Notes under the pieces: generated by a model | Databases searched by the model: none | Told to the model about the DNA's origin: nothing | What the model saw: the letters and a program-made list of their open reading frames with translations, nothing else | Part shown: piece after piece, positions 24,529 to 30,149 of the stretch | Numbering within the stretch: the first letter of the stretch is position 1 | How the letters are laid out: each line of letters opens with the position of its first letter | Position numbers and translations under genes: made by a program | NCBI GenBank assembly: GCA_003537575.1 | Contig: DPRS01000050.1 | Location: 1 to 30,149, forward strand | Direction of reading: 5' to 3' | Length of the DNA: 30,149 nucleotides | From: Oxalobacteraceae bacterium | GTDB taxonomy: Bacteria; Pseudomonadota; Gammaproteobacteria; Burkholderiales; Burkholderiaceae_D

Positions 24529-25242
24529 TCAATGAGTGGGGAAGTCAGCCATTTTGTAACCAACACCCCATACGGTCACAAGATATTGTGGTTCACCCTG
24601 ATTCGATTCAATTTTTGCGCGCAAGCGATTCATGTGCGAATTGACGGTATGTTCATAGCCTTCGAACCCGTCGCCCCACACTGCATTCAGCAATTGCTGC
24701 CGGGTGAATACCCGTCCAGGGTGGCTACCCAGATAGCACAGCAAATCGAATTCCTTCGCCGTCAATTCGACCGGTTTAGTGCAAAGATAGACCTGCCTTT
24801 GGGAAACATCAATTACCAAGTCCTTCAGGCGCACGATACGGTTCATGGATTCGGCATCACTGGCTTCTTGCCGGGCTTCACTACGCCGGAAAATCACCCG
24901 TACGCGCGCGAGAAATTCCGGCACGCTGAACGGCTTGGCGACATAATCATCCGCGCCGGCATCGAGCCCCATGACGCGATCATTTTCTGCGGTTTTGGCC
25001 GTCAACATCATGATTGGCGTGTCTTTATGCTGCTGTCGTATCTTCCGGCAAATGTCAATGCCGCTCATGCCTGGCAACATCCAATCCAGCACGATCAAGT
25101 CGTACGAAGCACTTTGGGCATACGCCAGTCCACGCGTGCCCTCTTCTGCCATTGTCACTTCGCAATCCATGTCGCGCAAATGCAGGGCGATAAGATTACG
25201 AATATCCGATTGATCTTCAACAATCAAGACTTGTCGGGTCAT
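24529..25242 (-). CDS. OmpR/PhoB-type response regulator (CopR/CusR-like context)
   Basis: 237 aa. The receiver domain (1-118) has the acidic pocket EDQSD, phospho-acceptor Asp53 in LIVLDWMLPG, conserved Thr in MLTAKT and Lys in AKPFSVPEF. The C-terminal winged-helix DNA-binding domain (about 135-233) includes LTAKEFDLLCYLGSHPGRVF and the terminal TVWGVGYKM. I chose ATG 25242: GAGG lies 7 nt upstream of it but only 1 nt from the alternative ATG at 25248. It is divergent from the copper ATPase gene across a long AT-rich spacer, so it probably controls that gene and its own operon in response to copper or silver (inference). Confidence 0.93.
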   Translation of the reverse strand: MTRQVLIVEDQSDIRNLIALHLRDMDCEVTMAEEGTRGLAYAQSASYDLIVLDWMLPGMSGIDICRKIRQQHKDTPIMMLTAKTAENDRVMGLDAGADDYVAKPFSVPEFLARVRVIFRRSEARQEASDAESMNRIVRLKDLVIDVSQRQVYLCTKPVELTAKEFDLLCYLGSHPGRVFTRQQLLNAVWGDGFEGYEHTVNSHMNRLRAKIESNQGEPQYLVTVWGVGYKMADFPTH

Positions 25243-25819
25243 GTTCATACCTCGAATTCACTCAGCCTTAAATATATGCAACGGTAATAGCGCAGAATGA
25301 AGGCGCTCCATAATTTGCATCAAATATATCTAAAAGGAAAAACTCCGGATTTTTTAAGCATGCAAAAGACCCAATATAGCGCCATATGCAGGCATATTAA
25401 TTAATTCTTGGAAAACAGAATTGGTCACATTGTTTCATTCAAAAGCGATGCCGCTTCAATTAATTAAAATATTGATAATATATTGCGTATAAAAATGTGA
25501 CTATTATGCATGTTTTGTCATTGAAATATCCTTGTGATAATTCCGTGACTTTTTTCTTCTATAGTCTCATCAAGAATCTTATTTTTTCTGTATGAAAAGG
25601 AGTCTCCTGCTCGCAAATTCCCCTTCATCGTGAAACCAGAGATCCGAAGAAGGGGCAGCAAACATTTCCCGCCGACATGGCGCGCGCTGGAAGCACCCAC
25701 ATGGCGAACGCTTAAATTCGTGTCTGTCGACATCGATGAAGCAATAGCAAACGAGACTTAGTCGCGGGGATAACAACTGATCGACGCATCCTTGGCCAAA
25801 TGAAATAAAGGGTTTCCAA
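25243..25819. promoter_or_regulatory. AT-rich divergent regulatory region between response regulator and copper ATPase
   Basis: 577 bp without a credible gene, strikingly AT-rich from about 25250 to 25600. Visible structure includes an 18-bp near-perfect palindrome at 25338-25355 (AAAAA-C-TCCGGA-T-TTTTT), two TTAATTAA sites (near 25397 and 25459), and an AATATTGATAATATT-like inverted repeat near 25468. A rightward promoter candidate is TTGTCA (25515-25520), a 16-nt spacer, ATAATT (25537-25542). If it is used, the ATPase mRNA would have a leader of about 270 nt. I could not identify a canonical CueR or CusR operator. Confidence 0.45.
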
Positions 25820-28174
25820 ATGAAAGATAACGATAACCATGCTCATCATCACGCGCATGGGCATGATGCAGCGAGCGTCGAAAGCCCGGAAAAGCCATTT
25901 ACTGACCCGGTCTGCGGCATGAAAGTCGGGTCTAACCCGGATAAGCAGATCAGCCATGCAGGAAAGGACTACCATTTTTGCAGCACCCGCTGCATGGACA
26001 AATTTCGCATCAATCCGCAGCAGTATCTCCACCCGGTAGCCAAACAGCCGCAATCCGCACAGGAATCGCCGTCCGGAACGATCTATACCTGCCCCATGCA
26101 CCCGGAAATCCGCCAGCCGACACCGGGCAACTGCCCCAAGTGCGGCATGACACTGGAGCCGGTGATCCCGGAACTGGAAGAGGAAGAAAACCCGGAACTC
26201 AAGGACTTCCGCCGGCGCTTCTGGTGGACACTACCATTAACGGTCATCGTCACGGCAATGGCGATGGGGGCGCACCGCTTCTTCCACGGCGGCATCCCCT
26301 ATCAAAACTGGATCGAACTGGTGCTGAGCGCCCCGGTGGTCCTCTGGGCAGGATGGCCGTTCTTTTCCAGGGGAACCCAATCCATCATCAACCGCAGCCC
26401 CAACATGTGGACCCTGATCGGCCTGGGTGTCGCGGCTGCCTTTGGCTACAGCGTCATCGCCACATTCGCGCCTGAACTCTTCCCCGCAACCTTCATGCAG
26501 GACGGCCGCGTCGGCGTCTATTACGAAGCGGCCGCGGTCATCGTCTCGCTGACGTTACTCGGACAGATCCTGGAGTTGCGGGCGCGCTCCCAGACTTCCG
26601 CCGCCATCAAATCCCTGCTGGGTCTGGCGCCTAAAACGGCGCGCCGCATCAATCAGGATGGCACGGAAGAGGATATTCCATTGACCCATGTTCACATGGG
26701 CGACATGCTGCGCATCCGCCCGGGCGAGAAAGTGCCTGTGGACGGTGTGGTCCTGGAAGGCGAAAGCGCCGTGGACGAGTCGATGCTGACCGGCGAACCG
26801 ATTCCGATCACCAAGCGGCCGGAAGACAAGGTCATCGGCGCCACGCTCAACACCAGCGGCAGCCTGGTGATGCGGGCAGAAGTGGTGGGCGCGCAAACCA
26901 TGCTCTCGCAAATCGTGCAAATGGTGGCCCAGGCCCAGCGCTCGCGCGCCCCCATGCAGCGCCTGGCGGACGTGGTGGCCGGCTACTTCGTCGTCGTTGT
27001 CGCCATCATTGCATTGTTCACGTTTGTCGTCTGGGGCCTTTTCGGTCCCGCGCCGAGCTGGGTATTTGGATTCGTCAATGCTGTCGCCGTCCTGATCATC
27101 GCCTGCCCGTGTGCACTGGGGTTGGCCACGCCGATGTCGATCATGGCCGCCACCGGGCGCGCCGCCACTCAGGGGGTGCTGTTCCGTGATGCCGCCGCCA
27201 TCGAAGGGTTCAAGAAGGTCGATACCCTGATCGTCGACAAGACCGGTACCCTGACCGAAGGCAAACCGGCCTTCGACCGCGTCATTCCTGCGTCCGGGTT
27301 TAACGAAACCGACGTGCTGCTGGCCGCGGCCAGCCTTGACCAGGGTAGCGAACACCCGTTGGCTCACGCCATCGTCGCCGAGGCGCGCAAGCGTGGCCTG
27401 GAGTTACATAAGCCCGAGACGTTCGAATCCTCCAGCGGCATCGGCGTGCGCGGCGTCGTGGTAGGCCGCCGCCTGGCGCTGGGCAATACCAAGCTGATGG
27501 AAGATGAAAATGTCGACTGGCATGGCTTGTCTGCCGATGCGGAAAAATTGCGCGGCGAAGGCGCTTCGGTCATGTATCTGGCGGCGGACGGCCATCTGGT
27601 GGGGCTGGTGGCGGTATCCGACCCGGTCAAAGCGACCACGCCGGAAGCGCTGGAGTTGCTCAAGCATACTGGTCTCACGATCATCATGGCCACGGGCGAC
27701 GGCGTCACGACCGCCAAATCCGTTGCAAGCAGGTTGGGCATTGCCGAGGTCTATGGCGAGGTGAAGCCACAGGATAAACTCGCCTTGGTAGAACGTCTCC
27801 AGGCAGAAGGCAAGATCGTGGCCATGGCAGGCGATGGCATCAACGATGCCCCTGCACTGGCCAAGGCCAATGTCGGCATCGCCATGGGCACGGGGACGGA
27901 CGTGGCGATGAACAGCGCCCATGTCACTCTGGTAAAAGGCGATTTGAGAGGTATTGCCAAGGCAAGGGAAATTTCCGTGGCGACTGTGCGCAACATGCGG
28001 CAGAACCTGACCTTTGCCTTCTTGTACAACGCGCTCGGCATCCCGGTTGCGGCAGGCTTGCTTTATCCGTTCACCGGCCAGTTGCTGTCGCCGATCATCG
28101 CCGCACTGGCCATGAGCCTAAGCTCGGTCTCGGTCATTACCAACGCGCTGCGGCTGCGCGGCACCAAAAAGTAA
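25820..28174 (+). CDS. copA: Cu(I)/Ag(I)-exporting P1B-type ATPase with YHS and heavy-metal-binding N-terminal domains
   Basis: 784 aa, an ATP-driven pump exporting Cu(I)/Ag(I) from the cytoplasm. The N-terminus is a His-rich leader (HAHHHAHGH, 7-15), a YHS domain (DPVCGM, with C32, C54, C58), then a heavy-metal-binding domain (CPMHP at 91-95 and CPKCGM at 105-110); there is no CxxC HMA domain. The core has actuator TGEP, ion-binding CPC (C429-P-C431), phosphorylation Asp473 in DKTGTLTEG, SEHPLAHAI, hinge GDGINDAP (D672, D676), YNALG in helix 7 and MSLSS in helix 8. Together these indicate P1B-1 Cu(I)/Ag(I) specificity. Start ATG 25820 is preceded by AAGGG 8 nt upstream. It diverges from the two-component genes and is followed 102 bp later by a DUF2933 gene. 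Confidence 0.96.
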   Translation: MKDNDNHAHHHAHGHDAASVESPEKPFTDPVCGMKVGSNPDKQISHAGKDYHFCSTRCMDKFRINPQQYLHPVAKQPQSAQESPSGTIYTCPMHPEIRQPTPGNCPKCGMTLEPVIPELEEEENPELKDFRRRFWWTLPLTVIVTAMAMGAHRFFHGGIPYQNWIELVLSAPVVLWAGWPFFSRGTQSIINRSPNMWTLIGLGVAAAFGYSVIATFAPELFPATFMQDGRVGVYYEAAAVIVSLTLLGQILELRARSQTSAAIKSLLGLAPKTARRINQDGTEEDIPLTHVHMGDMLRIRPGEKVPVDGVVLEGESAVDESMLTGEPIPITKRPEDKVIGATLNTSGSLVMRAEVVGAQTMLSQIVQMVAQAQRSRAPMQRLADVVAGYFVVVVAIIALFTFVVWGLFGPAPSWVFGFVNAVAVLIIACPCALGLATPMSIMAATGRAATQGVLFRDAAAIEGFKKVDTLIVDKTGTLTEGKPAFDRVIPASGFNETDVLLAAASLDQGSEHPLAHAIVAEARKRGLELHKPETFESSSGIGVRGVVVGRRLALGNTKLMEDENVDWHGLSADAEKLRGEGASVMYLAADGHLVGLVAVSDPVKATTPEALELLKHTGLTIIMATGDGVTTAKSVASRLGIAEVYGEVKPQDKLALVERLQAEGKIVAMAGDGINDAPALAKANVGIAMGTGTDVAMNSAHVTLVKGDLRGIAKAREISVATVRNMRQNLTFAFLYNALGIPVAAGLLYPFTGQLLSPIIAALAMSLSSVSVITNALRLRGTKK

Positions 28175-28276
28175 CGTAACGCAGGTATTAAAAATACGAT
28201 CCAGGCTGTCTGCAAATTAGTACAAACCATCAATTCTTGACGAAACTGGATCTGCAACCTAACTCAGGAGGTAACC

Positions 28277-28552
28277 ATGCACCAGCACCGTAACGATTCC
28301 AATCAGTCCGGCAAGCCTACGTCTTTTGTGAAATCCGGCTATGGCGTGGCACTCATCATGCTAGCCTTGATCGTCGGCTTTTATCTGATTAAGGAACACT
28401 GGGCCCATCTCGGCCAGTCGTGGCCCTATCTGCTGCTGCTCCTGTGCCCATTGATGCACGTCTTTATGCATGGCGGGCATGGGCACGGCAATTCCGAGCA
28501 CAATGCCCATTCGAGGAAACCGGTCGTGAAAGATGAAGGCGCCAATTCTTAG
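28277..28552 (+). CDS. DUF2933 small His-rich membrane protein (copy 2)
   Basis: 91 aa with a strong ribosome site (AGGAGGTAACC before ATG 28277). The N-terminus is hydrophilic, two hydrophobic helices (about 22-38 and 48-62) follow, the second including LLCPLMHVFMHGGHGHG, and the tail is His-rich (NSEHNAHS). It shares with copy 1 (22014-22280) the pattern EH.AH.....PYLL..CPLMH.FMHGGHG. The N- and C-terminal tails differ, so the two are diverged paralogues rather than a recent duplication. It sits directly after the copper ATPase and is probably cotranscribed. A role in Cu(I) handling at the membrane is inferred. Confidence 0.87.
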   Translation: MHQHRNDSNQSGKPTSFVKSGYGVALIMLALIVGFYLIKEHWAHLGQSWPYLLLLLCPLMHVFMHGGHGHGNSEHNAHSRKPVVKDEGANS

Positions 28553-29174
28553 CAGGACAGCGCTCTGCCAAGCGAAATCCATCAACAATAAGCCGAATGC
28601 GATGGACTTCGCTCGTCCCTGCTTGCATTTCTTTGGCAACTTCATTATTTTTATCACATCGCCCCATGCGCCTCAACCAGAGAAGCGCATGTGGCTCCGG
28701 AATGGCATGCCCTCGGCCATACGGCGTCGCAGTCGTTACCTGCCCAAGCCATTTCTTCTCTTATATAAAAGCAAGCCTCTTGCACTTAAAGAGTCTGTTG
28801 ACATCGAGTGACGTCCAGAATTTAGCCACTCAGCCTGGATGGTGGATAGCAGCGCATAGAGTCCGTTCTCTGACCATGACGCCTGATCTATAGCCGGCAC
28901 ATCGCCAGTCAAGCCACCATACTTGTAAGTCGCTGTAACCTTCCGCGCTATTCAAGGCTGTTCTTTGTCCTTGCGCCGAGGCGAGATTTCAACCAGCGGG
29001 CATCTCTACAAACCGGAAACTTTAGTCGCCTTTACATTTATTTTGAAATTTCAATCTATTCCAGAGAATCCATGACCTGCTTCATATTGCGAATGCGTTA
29101 CCCACTTAAACCTGCATCGATTGTTCTCTTTACACTTTTGGAATAAGTAGTGCGATACCGACTATTGAAAAATC
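28553..29174. other. Gene-free spacer between copper genes and integrase region
   Basis: 622 bp in which I see no supported gene, tRNA or clear terminator. Several short open frames exist on both strands without ribosome sites or family features. The composition becomes more AT-rich from about 29030 to 29170. It could contain the junction between the copper block and the recombinase module, but no direct repeat or attachment core could be identified by eye. Confidence 0.4.
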
Positions 29175-29507
29175 ATGATTACCCCTGAAATCCTGGATGC
29201 CGCTGAAACCGCTGCGCTGCTGCACGCGGAAGCGGAAACGATCCTGCAGCTCGCCCGCAATGGAACGCTTCCCGGCACGCGCATCGGCAAAGCCTGGATC
29301 TTTTTGCGCGAAGACGTGATGGCGTTTCTAAAGGAACAGATTGCCAAGGACACTTCGGACCGACGCCGCCTCCAGTCCACCCGGTCACCCTGCGCAGTTA
29401 TGGTAGCACCGCCTTCACGAAAAAGTCGCCGTACCACCCTGCCCCCATTGCCCACCCTGCCAAGCACCATCAAGTCCCTCAAGAAGTCACCACAGACTGC
29501 CGGCTAG
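29175..29507 (+). CDS. Excisionase-like HTH DNA-binding protein
   Basis: 110 aa. Residues 5-55 form a MerR-type winged helix of the excisionase/AlpA class: ILDAAETAALLHAEAETILQ, then NGTLPGTRIGKAWIFLREDV, the usual LPG.RIGK.W.F...DV pattern. The rest is a basic, Pro/Ser-rich tail with no known fold. Such proteins direct recombination or regulate integrase genes of genomic islands and conjugative elements. There is no good ribosome site before ATG 29175. Its end overlaps the 3' end of the recombinase gene by 21 bp in convergent orientation, an arrangement that could allow antisense effects. Confidence 0.75.
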   Translation: MITPEILDAAETAALLHAEAETILQLARNGTLPGTRIGKAWIFLREDVMAFLKEQIAKDTSDRRRLQSTRSPCAVMVAPPSRKSRRTTLPPLPTLPSTIKSLKKSPQTAG

Positions 29508-30149
29508 ATCACTACCCCGCAAGCTCGCATAGCGCAGCAGCATCCGCAAATTCCGATGGCCGGTAACCTTGGCAATCAAGACATCTGACAGCGTCGTTTT
29601 CTCGTACAGGCGGCAGGTGGCCTCGTGCCGCAGATCGTGGAAGTGGAAATCCACGACACCGGCTGCCGCAAACACGGTGCGAAATAGGCGTGACACTTCA
29701 CTGGTCGTGGTATCGAGCGCGTTCTCATCCAGGTCGCCATTCCAGAACGGGAATAGGCGTCCGTCTCGCGCCTGGATCGCTTGTGCCTGCGTTTCCAGGT
29801 AATCACGAAGCAGCGCGATGGCCGTGCTACTCAATGGTACCTGGCGGCTGTCACCGTTTTTCGTCCGTTCCAAGTGAATGGTTCTTTTTCGAACACTGAC
29901 CTGAGAGATCGACAACGTATAACATTCGCGCATGCGCATGGCTGACTCGAGCGCGAGGAGAAAGAATGTCCTTTGATCCGGAAGCTTTTCCAGCAATGCC
30001 AGAACTGATTTTTCTTCCTCGGAATGCAAACGCCGATTGCGCTCAACATCGACCTTGGGCTCCTTCCCTGCGACCTTGAGCCGTCTTTTATCTTCTTCCG
30101 TATACGTTGCGAAACCCCGTTTCAGGAGCCGCAGGGGATTTTGCGCCAT
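29487..30149 (-). CDS. Tyrosine recombinase/phage-type integrase (N-terminus cut by window edge)
   Basis: The visible 220 codons contain the catalytic domain of a tyrosine site-specific recombinase. Family residues appear in order: R74 (MRMRECYTL), K97 (RTKNGDSRQVPL), H171-D-L-R174 (HFHDLRHEA), H198 (VTGHRNLRML) and nucleophile Y207 (LRYASLRG). The window ends on a CAT, giving an in-frame Met at the edge. Full-length relatives are about 320-350 aa, so the true start and the core-binding domain most likely lie beyond 30149. The gene points into the window and meets the excisionase-like gene head-on. It suggests an integrated island here, but which side the mobile DNA occupies is not determinable. 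Confidence 0.88.
   Translation of the reverse strand: MAQNPLRLLKRGFATYTEEDKRRLKVAGKEPKVDVERNRRLHSEEEKSVLALLEKLPDQRTFFLLALESAMRMRECYTLSISQVSVRKRTIHLERTKNGDSRQVPLSSTAIALLRDYLETQAQAIQARDGRLFPFWNGDLDENALDTTTSEVSRLFRTVFAAAGVVDFHFHDLRHEATCRLYEKTTLSDVLIAKVTGHRNLRMLLRYASLRGSDLAGSLW

Noticed and set aside
25518..25733. 71-aa minus-strand frame in the copper ATPase upstream region
   Set aside because: No ribosome site, no recognisable features, and it occupies the likely promoter region.
26555..27367. 270-aa open frame on the minus strand
   Set aside because: Antisense to the copper ATPase core, whose catalytic motifs are intact.
27421..27432. TTCGAATCC resembling a tRNA T-loop
   Set aside because: It lies inside the copper ATPase coding sequence and no cloverleaf can be drawn around it.
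28533..28893. Overlapping 92- and 98-aa frames on the plus strand after DUF2933 copy 2
   Set aside because: They lack ribosome sites and family features, and they compete with each other in different frames.

Overview
The window looks like accessory DNA from a betaproteobacterium, probably a Burkholderiales member of the Oxalobacteraceae type. That placement is my inference from moderately high GC, the protein style and the copper-gene layout, not from a marker gene. It has three parts: a copper/silver efflux block at each end and a block of central-metabolism and envelope genes between them. A tyrosine recombinase and an excisionase-like protein at the right edge suggest that at least part of the window is an integrated island.

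Left block (1-7328, minus strand): a cus-type operon read right to left. It holds a small secreted Met/Cys/His protein, then cusC (outer membrane channel), cusB (periplasmic adaptor with a CusF domain fused to its C-terminus) and cusA (RND pump, cut by the left edge). A separate cusF lies just upstream. Together they would expel Cu(I)/Ag(I) from the periplasm.

Middle block (7776-21154): a rightward trio of FabI-type enoyl-ACP reductase, orphan Rieske protein and a divergent phosphoketolase-like enzyme converges on a long leftward operon. In transcription order that operon encodes a beta-CASP metallo-beta-lactamase nuclease, a long AMP/thymidine phosphorylase and a PRPP-synthetase-like protein (these three joined by ATGA start/stop overlaps), then LemA, two TPM-domain proteins, a cardiolipin-synthase-like phospholipase D and a DUF6629-like membrane protein. 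The nuclease, NMP phosphorylase, PRPP synthetase and phosphoketolase can be read as a route from RNA to ribose phosphates to acetyl phosphate. I consider this the most interesting candidate system here.

Right block (21349-28552): a leftward cluster of an ICMT-type membrane methyltransferase, a DUF2933 protein and an unlisted 59-aa membrane protein, preceded by the C-terminal stump of a P-type ATPase. Next come a copRS/cusRS-like two-component pair and, across an AT-rich divergent intergenic region, an intact Cu(I) P-type ATPase (YHS and heavy-metal-binding N-terminal domains) with a second DUF2933 protein. The stump suggests that an ancestral ATPase operon decayed while its downstream genes survived.

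Right edge (29175-30149): a MerR-like excisionase-type DNA-binding protein converges on an N-terminally incomplete tyrosine recombinase. No tRNA, rRNA, CRISPR array or intact insertion sequence was found.
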